This document shows positions 1-10,977 of a DNA stretch of 64,000 nt, piece after piece. Every line of letters begins with the position of its first letter. The stretch's first letter is position 1. Both the position numbers and the translations under genes were made by a program. The DNA comes from Dryococelus australis (Eukaryota; Arthropoda; Insecta; Phasmatodea; Phasmatidae): the NCBI GenBank assembly GCA_029891345.1, contig CM057009.1, forward strand, positions 312,902,184 to 312,966,183, written 5' to 3'. The notes beneath the pieces were generated by a model that saw only the letters and a list, made by a program, of their open reading frames with translations, did no database searches and was not told where the DNA came from.

Positions 1-817
1 ACACAAAGAGGTAATTGAGTAAATCAGGGTTGCACAGGTACTCATAAAAAATATTCCTAGACTTTTCCACATCTTCCAGAAATTCAAAATAAATTTCCCA
101 GACTTACATATCTAATAGGCATGCTGAAACTGATACTAAAAAATGGATGAATACATGAAACCAAACTCTTGGGCTGCACAAATACTTCCTAGGTAACACA
201 AGACAATATTCACAACACTAACTGATTTCAAGAAATACCTAGACCTACCCTTGAAAAAATTCCAGCATCAATTATTAATTATTGATCATTGGTTGAAAAA
301 TAATTTCATACATTTTGACATTACTTCTCAATAGCTTCACATTATGCAGAGGGCAACAATAAAAACTGTTCTCAAATTTTTGAAGACAGGAAACAAAAAA
401 ATATAAAAACTAATCTTGAAAACACTTTAGCATGATAAATATGCATGTATAAAATCTTCCGCAGATTGGTGGACATAACACTAAAAATTGTGTTACTACA
501 AGCAGATGTTAGCATCACAGATCTTCGTAATCTTTTCTTCAATTGCATTAGTCTCCTGCTGCCTTTATAGTTTAATTTTGTTGTTAAAAGAGTAATAATA
601 ATTTATAGTGACAATTTATTAGAAAAGCAATGAAACACTACAGTGTATATATTCACATATTAAAAGAATTAACTACCTTGATAAACTGCTGTACTGTTAA
701 TAATAAAATCTTTACACGTTTAAAATTAACATGCTCCAAATAAATACCTTTTCTAAAACAACCACGATCAACGAAAACACTACATCACTACATTAACTTT
801 TTGAGAATTGAACTCAC
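1..817. other. Intron flank with a degenerate dispersed repeat
   Basis: No gene was seen. Around 50-115 and 165-255 there are degraded matches to the TTCCCTGACTTTTCCAG-type repeat that is better preserved in the MITE at 17255-17747. The rest is AT-rich and featureless. The next ataxin-2 exon is not here. Confidence 0.4.
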
Positions 818-945
818 TGTACTATTTGTATCTAAATCACATTCGTCTCCATTGCAGCCAGCACCATCCCATGGCTCCAATTCTCGTTCCATATTTTGGC
901 CATTATTCAATTTAGAACTTATTGCAGTATCTGTTTGGAATGTAT
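818..945 (-). CDS. Atx2: Ataxin-2 internal exon (start of LsmAD domain)
   Basis: This 128-bp exon encodes a peptide beginning DTFQTDTAIS and containing ERELEPWDG, the characteristic run that follows the LSm domain in ataxin-2 and opens the LsmAD domain. On the minus strand it is preceded by a strong acceptor (T-rich tract ending GTTGCAG, AG at 947-946) and followed by a GTGAGT donor (G at 817). It begins with two bases of a split codon, which completes the single base left by the exon at 17846-18053 to give Asp, so the frame continues exactly. It ends in phase 0 after an acidic, Asp/Asn-rich stretch. Ataxin-2 is a cytoplasmic RNA-binding protein that works with poly(A)-binding protein in translation control and stress granules. 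The next exon is not visible in 1-817. Confidence 0.93.
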
Positions 946-1039
946 CTGCAACAAAAAAACAACAGATATTGACTCAAACATAAATAGGAAAATTATATTA
1001 GTTTGTATATTACTGTGAAGGTCCCAGCTCTTCAACACT

Positions 1040-1328
1040 GAACACTGGACATAGGTGAGGTGGGGTTGTGGGTGAGTGAAGATATTTGGGTAACTCTCAA
1101 CAACGAGGCCCTGTGAGCAGATGAGGGTGATCGAGGTGGGTATGGAGCAGTGCTGCAATGAAAGGGAGGGGAAACGAGAGATCCAGAGAAAACCCGACCA
1201 GCAACATTGTACAGCACGATTCCCACATGCAAAAATCCAGGAGTGACCCGGCCAGGGATTGAACCCAGTTCGCCTAGGTGGGAGGCGAACTGGCTAACCG
1301 CTCAGAACCACGGCACCGGGGTTGTGGG
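1040..1328 (-). repeat. tRNA-derived SINE, copy 1
   Basis: On the minus strand the head at about 1328-1235 resembles a tRNA gene. It has an A-box-like AGCGGTTAGCCAG and a B-box-like GGGTTCAATCCCTGGC. The body carries the family signature GTGGGAATCGTGC, then GGGTTTTCTC, then a tail TTGTTGAGAGTTACCCAAAT that reads into CTTCACTCACC. The same order occurs at 51905-52178 and, more diverged, at 19025-19290 and 21795-22010. Open frames here are shadows of the SINE. Confidence 0.75.
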
Positions 1329-1589
1329 GAAAGAGGCTCAGCCTGGGGCTTGGACCTGGCGACAGAGGAAGTGTGTCACTGCTAATGGGTTCTGAATAGC
1401 CGATGTGTGGAATCCATCAAAAAACCATTGCACAAGTGCATAGTGATGTTTCAGTTTTTCATCTATTTCTGTCATTTTTAAGTGGTCATTAATGTAAAAT
1501 GTTGCCTCCAACTAATAACAAAACTATTCACAGTGAAGGGCATGAGGTAAAACATTGAAAAATGTGATGAAAGCATAGATAATTAGTTT

Positions 1590-2345
1590 TCTTTTTTGGC
1601 AAAACAAGCCACTCGCTGCGCAGAATTTTATAGCGGCGTTAGTGAAAAAACCCAAAAAATCAATATATAAGGAAAACAAAAGACATAATGAACTGGATCC
1701 AAATAAACTGTTATCCTCTCCGGAGAAGAAACAAGTAAGCAGACCACAGCACACTTTAGTAAATGCTGATGACTTTGATAAATGTGTAATTTGAAACACT
1801 ATTAGTGAATTTTACGTACACAAAAAAGTGCCAAAAATTGTGAATTTATTACCAGTTGTAGAAAGTAAAATTAATATTTGATGGGGAAGAAAAACCACTC
1901 AACGGCATGGATTTAAAATGGCAAATGTGTCAAGCTAAGCATAAAATACTTGTAGAAAGAGAGGATATTGAGACATGGTGACATGACTACTTGGGTAAAA
2001 TAAGAATTCTTGGACAAAATATGGGTTGAGAGAAACTTAACTTTTTTCAAAGTGCTGGCAACATAATAACGAATTTGGTTGCAGAAGTTAAAGATACATT
2101 TTAGTACACACAGGGAGCAGGAATGGATTCATTCTCAATGCACAGCTTGTGTACACTGTTGGATGTTAACAGTCTATCATGGTAAAATAAACCACATAAA
2201 TTTTGAAAAGTGGGTGGTTCAAAAATTGCTTCCAAACATGACAGAAAAATATGTTTTAATAATCGATAATGCACTGCCACGCAAGTAGATAAACCACCTA
2301 AAAATAATCTTTGAAGTGCAATATACCATGGCTACAAAATTAAGT
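1590..2345 (+). pseudogene. Decayed IS630/Tc1-mariner-type DDE transposase
   Basis: Plus-strand segments match in order a transposase family common in arthropod and cnidarian genomes. First comes a helix-turn-helix linker with SPEKKQVSRP followed by NADDFDKCVI and TISEFYVHKK (about 1620-1860). Next is FDGEEKPLNGMDLKW (about 1878-1920), then VERRDIETW (about 1950-1975). Last is the catalytic-region block FEKWVVQKLLPNM followed by VLIIDNALP (about 2199-2285). The VLIIDNA block carries the second catalytic Asp. The reading is interrupted by several stops and frame changes, so it is not functional. The family assignment rests on the DNA-binding linker and the IDNA motif and is from memory. Confidence 0.6.
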
Positions 2346-2433
2346 AGTACCCTGAGAGGAATCCATGGGAAAAAACTCACTAGCAGTAAAAGGTCGGATA
2401 GTTTTCCAGACTACCACCATATAACAGTCAATT

Positions 2434-3610
2434 TACATTATTATGACCAAGTGCTAGTATCCAGAGTAATCGCCCTTTGCAGCACAGACAGCAGATATAT
2501 GAGCTGGCAATGATTCAGTCAGGTGCTGATAGGTCTCCATGGATATTTGGAGCCATGATGTCTGCAATGCGTCCCACAACTGTTGAAGGGTGTATGGCAG
2601 AGACAGATGTCGAACACGACAATCGAGATGGTCCCACAGATGTTCAACTGGATTGAGATTGGGGCTGTTTGGGGGCCAGGGAAGAACTTTGAAGTGCTGA
2701 TTGTGCTCTTCCAGTCACGTGGGGACACTTCTGGTCGTGTGGCAAGGTGCATTATCATTCTGGAAGATCCCATCCTCCTGAGGAAAAACTATCATGTCCG
2801 GGTGGACGTGATCGCCAAAGATGGATTCATCACCAAATCTATCAAGAGTGCCTACCATACAGACAATGGGACCTAGAGAATACCACGAGAACATTCACCT
2901 GACCATAAAACTGCACCCACTGCCTCGTGTTCGTCCAGCAATAATGAAGGGTGTTGGTTCTCAGACGTTTCTCGCCAGACCGGCATCCATCCGTCCTATG
3001 CAGTTGAAAAATTAACTCGTCAGAGAAGGTTACCCATTGCCAATCAGCATTCGTCCAGTCGCCATACTGTCGAGCAAATTCCAGTCGTTTTCGTCGATGC
3101 ACCTGTGTTAGCATGGGTGCAATCACCCTCCATCTTCTCCGGAGTCCCATTGACAGAAGGGTTTGCTGAACAGTTGCGGTATACACGTGTCTGGATGCCC
3201 CCTGGTTCATTTGGAGGAAGAGCTATTCCACTGTAGCCTGTTGATAGGCCTTCACGCACCGCCGTAGTCGACTTTCACCTCGGACATCAGTGGCACATGG
3301 AACTCTACAGTTTCCACTATGGTTATTCCCAATGGTCCCATTTATCCACTCACGATACACCTTTAGCACAGACATATGAACAGTTAAACTGTAACTGTTT
3401 CTGAAATGCTCCCCCTTGGCCCGAAAGCCAACGATAATCCCTTTTTGCAACATGATTAAATCACTTGCCTTATCCAGGACAGCAGGAAGCGCACTGTGTA
3501 CAGCTAGCCTGTTGCTCGTATTTTATACCTGCTTCACCAGTCCATGTAGCGGGCCACACGTCATGGGCTACGCGCTGCAGATGGCACTTCAGTAGGTCAT
3601 AACAATATTA
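2434..3610 (-). mobile_element. Tc1-like DNA transposon with broken transposase
   Basis: The ends carry short inverted repeats (TTATTATGACC at the left, GGTCATAACAA at the right) next to TA dinucleotides, as expected for Tc1/mariner insertion. The minus-strand transposase starts near 3453 with GIIVGFRAKGEHFRNSY, a paired-like helix-turn-helix. It continues with the AT-hook-like REWINGTIGNN stretch, then RLEFARQYGDW and the first catalytic Asp in TFSDE (about 3025). The second Asp lies in NDNAPCHT (about 2755) and the Glu of a DDE triad in NLNPVEHLW (about 2635). A single TAG interrupts the frame just after the first 76 residues, and frameshifts follow in the catalytic half. It is an immobile copy about 1.18 kb long, shorter than the typical 1.3-1.6 kb. 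Confidence 0.85.
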
Positions 3611-3934
3611 TTTGATTGTGTATATGCAACATGAATACTATTGAGTTAGTGTGGGATTAATTACAGAAAGAAACATGCTTACAAAACTTACGGGATTAGC
3701 TTTTTTATCAATAACTTTACAACACTGGGAAGGGTATTGTAGACATGTAGAAAAATAGAACAACAGTATTGGCAAGCAGATTGCATTCTTCCTGACATAC
3801 AGTGGATGATGTAATCAATTTAGGAGCCAATAGCAGTGACAGTGATGGTGACAGCGCAGCGATAACAAGAGTTTGGAGCTGACAGCACTAATTCTATAAT
3901 AAAATTTTAATGTAGTTCATTTTATATTTTAATA

Positions 3935-5876
3935 TGACGCCATCGGGTGACACATGAGACGAATAATGACACAAATACTTACTGGTAATATGGGCGCCAG
4001 CAGTGCTTCCCAATCACCACACTACTGAGATTCACGTTTCTCAGAGATGCTGTGGGTTCTGTGTGTCCATCTCAAGCGTACGTACTTTACAAACACGTAG
4101 GCAATACTAAACTTTTTACTAAACATCACCGGAAATAAATACTTAATAAAACATATGTGGCTAGGACACTTTCACTACTGAATAAAAGATATAAGTTCAC
4201 TGCCGAATTGCTTTTATTGTTATTATGCATACACACCAACGTGCCAATGAAATGATTATCTCAGTCATGACTAGCCAATTCCTCATGGGTGCTCTCCAGC
4301 CCCCAATTAATCTAGCGCACACCTAGATGGATGATCTCACCGAAGTGCGTGAAAGCACAGCCTTCACAAGGGAAGAGGTCCGACAGCCGCTAGGGTGGAC
4401 TAATGATTTTTCCCTGAAGACAGGACACAGTGAATTACAAATGAAACCTTTAATACATATTAAGACGTGTGATTACTCGACATCACTACTGCAAAATCGT
4501 CGGGGCTCGCCCTGCAGCACGTGGGTAGTGTGGGGACGGCCTATACACAGAGCCGGCTAGGACGGGAATAATTGCACTGTACACTAATTACACCATTACA
4601 TAGACCCTTGAATGATACATGAAACACGATGGGACACGAGATGAATATTCACAATAAACACACACATGTGTAAAAACAAGCTTATTTGGTGCGGATGCTG
4701 CTGGATGAAGTTCGTAGCGGACCACGTGGTGCAGGTGAAATCGCAATATTTCTGTGTGGGAACGACAAATTAAATTCAAACAAAAGATTACTCTTGCTGA
4801 GAAAATTATTCTCCCTACGATTCCAGAGGTTACAGGCATGTAACATGCCTGATGGTGGTAAAATCAAACATTAACGTGACTGCATGGTCAAGTACAAAAA
4901 GCATCAATTTACATGAAAGATACATTGACCCCCAAATAAAACTGTCATAGAACACTGAACTAAATTGTTGCACATACAATGTTACATAAATAAGCTCTCA
5001 AACAACGCAAATGATTGCGTATACAAAGACTTGGCGTTGGTCGGCCACATGGTTATACGCGATGTTGCCGTAAAATATTCAAATACGAAAATTACCCTCA
5101 AATAGACACACAAAAACAAAGCTCTTAAAATAGTGTGTAGCAATAATGCAGAAGTTACAATGAAATGCCATAAATATAGGCGGATGATGCCCGATTCAAG
5201 CTGCGCAGATCGCATGACCTCTCAAGACATCTTTCTCCTCCTTCTCATCGATTAAGTTAAAAATGTTGCAAGGGTGCGAAAAATTAATAAAGCGAAAGCA
5301 CAAAGCTGAGGAAAATGTCTGGCAAAAACGTACGCAAGCAAAGGTTAACTGGTAAACTAAATTGACTATGGAAACCTAAATCAGTGAACAAAAGTTGTAG
5401 TGTGTACGTGACAGTGTCTTACCTAGCCAGCTCTCCTCAACAGACAGTCCAGATACAAGCATCGCACGGACCTATCATGGCCGCCTACGGGGTTCACATA
5501 ATCGGAAGTGCTATGCACGCCGAGTAAAATATTTAATTAGTGAAAGCAAAATGGTACAAATTAAATTAAGAATTGTTTTATACTCCTATAATTTTCTTAT
5601 GAATTTCAATAGCATTTTAGTGTCTCTTTATGACTGCGTTCATGCCGGAATATTAACTGTTCTTAATCTCCGTGCCACGGGCACTTTGTATTTTATAACC
5701 AAACAATTTAAAATTAGTATAAACACTAACACATTTTAAGACATATTAAACACTGAAAATAACATTTATACAAAAGTTCAAAATTATTGGCCTCTTTGCG
5801 CACGTGCAGGACACGTGACACATGCGTTGTGAGCACCGTCATGGGCTCTAGAGCCACTGGCTGTTACCTGGCATCA
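3935..5876 (+). repeat. Family A repeat, copy 1 (1.94 kb, TG..CA ends)
   Basis: This block is a near-full-length copy, in inverse orientation, of the sequences at 25251-27202 and 36684-38495. It begins TGACGCCATCGGG and ends CCTGGCATCA, with short inverted termini (TGAYGCC). It is flanked by AATA at 3931-3934 and 5877-5880, a 4-bp target duplication. TG..CA ends plus 4-bp duplications fit a solitary LTR. A non-autonomous DNA element with 4-bp target sites is the alternative. Several short open frames on this strand recur in other copies, but none matches a domain I know. Confidence 0.7.
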
Positions 5877-6039
5877 AATATTAACACATAATTTTATAAG
5901 ATAACATTTTTAAATAAATAACTTATATTATAAATACATTAAATATATAAATAAATATAAATTATTTACATTGTAATCTGTACTTATTTGATAGTACTAA
6001 TGTATTAAAGAGGGTAAATAAATTCAATATTAAATCTTA

Positions 6040-6350
6040 TAGTCTATTTGTGGTTTCTTTACACTTTTGGAACCGAACCTTTGAAAAATCACCATGTGTA
6101 ATGCGTTTAGTTATTGCTTAAATATGCCATGTATCACAACTATCCTATACCTCTGTCAACGTAAAAGTAAATTTTTTTTGTTAAACTGAAATTTTGCCTT
6201 TATTTTTCTTATAAATTATAACCTTTCATTTTTAATCAATAAAAATAAAAACAGTACGAAAATATGTGTGCTGGTAGCATCTAGTCAGAAATAGTTCTCA
6301 TGCAAAATATTATTACGACTGAGTGCACACTAATTCGGTGTGTCATGAGC
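6040..6350 (+). repeat. Unclassified dispersed repeat B, copy 1
   Basis: It shares ordered blocks with 35630-35950: TTTGTGGTTTCTT, then CAAATCTTTGAAAAACCACC or its variant, then a TTGTTAA(G/A)..TGAA..TTTTGCCT block, then AGTAG/ATAGTTCT..ATG..AAAATATTA, then GTGTGCAC. There is no coding content and no visible termini. Confidence 0.5.
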
Positions 6351-7384
6351 AAACATTTTCTTTGTTGAAGTTCGCTTGAGTAAACATCATTTGACAGAAA
6401 TTTTACTTATTCAACAGACAGAATAAGAGCCATAGTTTGAAAAAATGTTTGGTTCGAAAAGCAGGTTTCATACTTCTCGTTAAAGTGAACTTGACTGTTG
6501 AACAACTGTAATCTGTAAACATTGTTTAATATATTTACATATTTTGTGTCAAGCCTTTCACTTATGATGATAATCCAGTCCCCACTGAGGTGTAAAGCTT
6601 GAAAATGTGGCCCTTAAGCAATAAATTTTTAGACCCATACACTTCAGTCGCACAGAAAATTTTTTAGATCATATACTTAGTGTATAATTGCATGTAAATA
6701 AATTTTTTTTGGTGTTTTTGGAATGTACAAATCATAAAAACCAATTCGCCAAAATGATATAATTCACAATGAGGTACTTCAAAAAAAATTTAATGAATCA
6801 CAGTATGAAATATTTTCATATGAATTTTTTTTTTGTAAATTGCTTAAACTAAGCAAATTTTTTAACCCTTTTTTTATTTGTAACAGTTTTAGATATTTTG
6901 TATGTCAAATAAATTTTGCTAAGCATGTATTAGGCATGACACTCCAGCCGCTTTTAACATTATCGCCATTATTTTATTTGTACTTAAAATTGTGATTTTG
7001 ATGCGTCATTATGAAAAACTTTACACTCTGGAATTTTTTAAGTAAGGAAATAGTACTTACAAGTAGCCTCTAAAAGTTGGAAGGTATTGGATAAAAATAT
7101 AAAACAATGAATTTAGTGAAGTAATTGCTCAAGGATTTCCATAGAAACAGTAAGTTAGCATATTTTGTAAATAATGTATTTACAAACAGTTACTAGATGT
7201 TCTTTCACCAAAGTCAAATTTCAAAGCTATATTAATATATATGTAATTTCTGTACGAGCAAAAATTTTCCACTGCTCAATCAAAGTAATATGCAATTTGC
7301 AAGATGAACAGCAAAACAATGTGTCTTGTGAAAGACAAACTAATGCCCTCCCACCCCTTCCTGGGTGGCTATACAAAACTCGGG

Positions 7385-7460
7385 ACTAAATTCCCTGACT
7401 TTTCCAGGTTCTCTCTGCCAACATCACATTTTTTTCCCAGACCTATGCCAATGCAATAAA
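7385..7460 (+). repeat. Remnant of the TTCCCTGACTTTTCCAGG dispersed repeat
   Basis: TTCCCTGACTTTTCCAGG followed by a TTTTTTTCCCAGACC block matches the left portion of the MITE at 17255-17747. A similar remnant lies at 8285-8345, and weaker ones near 50-115 and 11245-11285. The ends with TA duplications are not visible here. Confidence 0.45.
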
Positions 7461-9627
7461 AATACATATTTCAAAAGTTTTATTCAATCAAAGCAACTAG
7501 TAATTCAACGGAATTTAAGATACTGTATATGTAATACAGTACAGGTTCAATGCAAAAGCATGGCACAAAAAATATTCTTTTAGTTATGTCACTATCAATA
7601 AATACAAACATACATAGGACCTACCAACTTTTGCTATGCAAAATAAGAGTCACTGGCTTGAAAAATTATGTGTGGTACATGAAAACCTATGCAGCTAAAT
7701 ACACAGAAAACAATATGATGAAAGAATAAAGTCTGCAAAAGTTATAATGTTTTGCACATTATTATTACTATGGCACCCTATAAGGAACCTTTAAAAGACT
7801 GGTTTGAAATGCCACAAACGCTACTGCTCCAACTCACCAGCTGGCATTCAAGACTACTAAGTGCAGATGTGGTACTGGATAGGACCAAAAATTTTAACAT
7901 TTACATACATTATCAAACACGCTACTTGCACATAAGAAACACATTATGTTACAAGGGATTTGTCATAAAATTTGTTCTCTTTTAAATTAGGCACATTCTC
8001 AAGCGTTTTCACTGTAATCACCAACTTGATTAACATTCATAACCAGCACCTACAAGATGAAAACATTATGAAAATAAGGATACATATTAAGTAAACCAAC
8101 ACAGCCAGTTGATGAGCTCCATTTTACAAGCTATTAGAAACATTGTAAAGAACTTCAATACAAAACTTATTCAACATTGTGTGGATGTTCAGCAAATGTG
8201 CCTTTCACAAAGACACCAACGGTAGGAACATCAAATATTTATGCACAGGAGAAGTTAAAAACAATTGAAACATTTCAACCAGTACAAAAATTCCCTGACT
8301 TAAAAATTCCTCGACTTTTCTCTGTTAACCAGGTTTTCTCATTCTGTAGCCACTCTGTGTAATTTTATTGGAGTAATAAAATTAACATAAATTGACAATA
8401 GTTGCTGAGACATGACATAGCACCCTAAACTTTAAATTGTGACCATTTTGAAAATAAGAACCTGGTGTGGTTAAAAACAGAAGTCAGTTGTCTTTTCAGA
8501 AGTTTTAGGGGATGCACACCCACACACACAGGAAAATGATATCTTAATCCTACCATAAGATGGGGTGACTTTGGCCCAAATGTTGGAAAGTAGTAATAAC
8601 TTTCGTAGTTATTAAAATTTAACATTTTTTTTCCTCTCTCTGATAACAAATCCACAAAACCAAACGAAACACATTTGTTTCTAACAGTCAAAACAGTAAA
8701 TAGACTTACCTAAATTGTGAGTCAAAGTCACTCCATCTTACAGCATCTTTCATTCAGAAAGTAGGTTAAAAAGGAGCATGAAAAAATTAAGAGTTTATGT
8801 TGAAAAAATTAAGAGTTTGTGCTATACAAATTGCCTGAAGCGTCATAAAAAAAATGTCAAGGAGAGCATATTTGTTATATAGTTTGCGTATGGCTGCGTG
8901 GCCTTTGTAACCTTCCTCCCCCCCGCCCTTAGATACGTATTGATAGCACTGATACAAAAATTAAGTGTTAGTAGAGATAGGTGGTCTAATATTATATACC
9001 CTCATTTCATCCAAGATTTCAATTTTTTGACAAGTTCTGTAGAAGAAGTAACCAATAAACAAACAGTCTGCGTACCCTTCCATCACCATGTGGTTTACAC
9101 CTGACTGTGAAAACATATTTAGTCTGTAATGATGGTCAATGAGACATGAAGCCCTACATACCTACATCAAAACATGTCGCCCAGCTGCTCGCACATAGGT
9201 GAGAAAATGATTGATTTTGCAGTATAATTTTTTTTTTACTACTGCAAAAGACATAAATTGATTAAGATCCATAGTTCAGTCACTTGAAAATGTTGATTGA
9301 AAAGTTGTAGCTTTCTTCCCCAGCAAACAGAAATAATGCATCATAATGCTCATCGAGAAATAGCTATACTATAGTTGTAGTTTCATTTGCAAGGGTAATA
9401 TTAGAGTTGTTCCGCTACCAATACTAAGTATCGGTATCTGCCATGTATCGGTATCGGCCAATACTTCGCCTTTTTCGATGTATCTGTATTGGGTATAGTA
9501 TCGGGCCGATACTTTAGTATCGGTTGTAGACAATTAAGTCAGGTTATTACTTTCCTTAGGCACAAAAATGACTGTATTTCAGTTTGTATATGTCACACAT
9601 TAAAATAAAAAGTAAAATAAGAACAAA

Positions 9628-9705
9628 TACTGTATTTACTCGTGAATAGCACATCCTTGTTTCCCAAAATAAAGGAAAAAAAAACTGGGGTGCGCACTAG
9701 GAAAA
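9628..9705 (-). repeat. Terminal fragment of the TA-flanked MITE seen at 39272-39920
   Basis: The run ACTGTATTTACTCGTG, then TTTCCCAAAATAAAGG, then CTGGGGTG matches the complement of 39850-39920, the right end of that MITE. It sits within the hAT element at 9402-10969. The opposite MITE end was not found inside the hAT element. Confidence 0.5.
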
Positions 9706-10837
9706 AAAAGAGGAAGTGTGAGTGTTAGCAATAAATTGTCCGGGGATGTTGAGGGAAGTGGCAGAATTGTCTGTTGTCTCACCTCTTGCTCTTACATCAC
9801 TCCTCTCCCTTCTCTCACTTTCCCACTCAGCTACCCTTAGTTATGTGTAGGTTGAATCCCCGCTCCATCCCCTCAACCCAACTAATGGAAACCTGTCACA
9901 CCACAAAACATGAGCTGCCACGTGTTTACAGCCCCCCACTCCCTTGTAATAACACCTAAATGGTTGCCGGTCGATAATTCTGCCATCCCTATTTGTTTCC
10001 ATGGCAAAGACTAGCGAGCCATGGTTTCACCTGAAAATGTTATGCAAAATATTTTAACGAGGAATTATTATTTGTAAAGTTATTTTCTTTTGTGTTTAAA
10101 GGTTGTTTTATCCTGTAAGTTTGGTGTTTCATTCCATCTGGCGTAAAATTAACATGACTTTAAAACTTAACATTTATTTAACTCAAATGCAAATAAAATT
10201 ATATGCCCAAAAGCATATACCCTACCACTTGTCAGGAAAAAATTGTTTGAATTTAGAGCAACTTGTATTATAAGTGTTCATTTTCAGTAACTTCTTGCAG
10301 GGAAATCAGACGATTTATATTAATTTATTTCAATAGACATGCATCTTTGAATAAACTGATAATATGTAAGTGCATATTTGACACCTTTTGCCATCTAATA
10401 ATGGGTAGGTAAGCACCGAGCCAAGTGCAGTGTAACTCATGACAGGGAAAATCAGAGGACGTGGTTTTGAAAGATGAGTTATTAAAGACAGTGAAGAAAT
10501 CAATTACAATCACCTCATTTGTGTCTCAAAATTACAAGTTTTCTTTGCAGTAAAATTTGATTTATTACTTAAAGACAAAATTTGCCACGTGTGCAAGGTG
10601 TCACCAACAGGTAGCGGCACTGAGAGGTCATCTTTCCCCTCCCCTCGTCAACTAATATACATGACACTGCCCGATCGCTAACTTCTCTGTGCGCTCTTAG
10701 CTGATAGTGCACGTGGGACATTTAAAATTTGACTTGCATTTGGTGTCATATTATTTCCATTTTCAGAGGGTTTGAATGTTTTAGGTCAGCTTGCATTTTG
10801 TGTCCGATTACAATAAATGATGTACAGTAGTTTAAGA

Positions 10838-10863
10838 CATTATTTATTTATTTATTTATTTAA
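10838..10863. repeat. (TTTA)n microsatellite
   Basis: About six TTTA units in tandem inside the right part of the hAT element. Confidence 0.9.
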
Positions 10864-10977
10864 ACGAGCCTAGGAGAAACATTTTAAATGTATTATTAAC
10901 AGTAATACTTTTCTAAAATTCAGTGTGAGGGGCATTGGTATCAGAAAACATGGTATCGGAACAACTCTAGGTAATAT

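Larger units (their letters stand above)
5877..9401. other. AT-rich intron sequence with dispersed repeat debris
   Basis: No gene was seen. The stretch 6040-6350 is a diverged copy of 35630-35950. Stretches 7385-7460 and 8285-8345 are remnants of the TTCCCTGACTTTTCCAG repeat. A (CA)n-type run lies at 8518-8530. The remainder is low-complexity AT-rich DNA. Confidence 0.4.
9402..10969. mobile_element. Non-autonomous hAT transposon, 1.57 kb
   Basis: The ends are inverted repeats: TAGAGTTGTTCCGCTACCA at the left and the complement of TAGAGTTGTTCCGATACCA at the right. A perfect 8-bp target duplication, GGTAATAT, lies at 9394-9401 and 10970-10977. Eight-base duplications with a TAG/CAG-type end define the hAT superfamily. 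A cluster of GTATCGG subrepeats lies inside the left end (9425-9530). No transposase is encoded, so this copy depends on an autonomous relative. It contains a fragment of another MITE family at 9628-9705. Confidence 0.85.

Noticed and set aside
2583-2876. 97-codon plus-strand open frame
   Set aside because: Antisense shadow of the Tc1-like transposase catalytic region.
8709-8745. Possible 37-bp ataxin-2 microexon (encoding AVRWSDFDSQF) with AG and GTAAGT borders
   Set aside because: It fits the phase of the upstream exon but would throw the exon at 818-945 out of frame. The acceptor tract is also weak. The direct junction 17846/945 is in frame and gives the conserved RDTFQTDTAIS.
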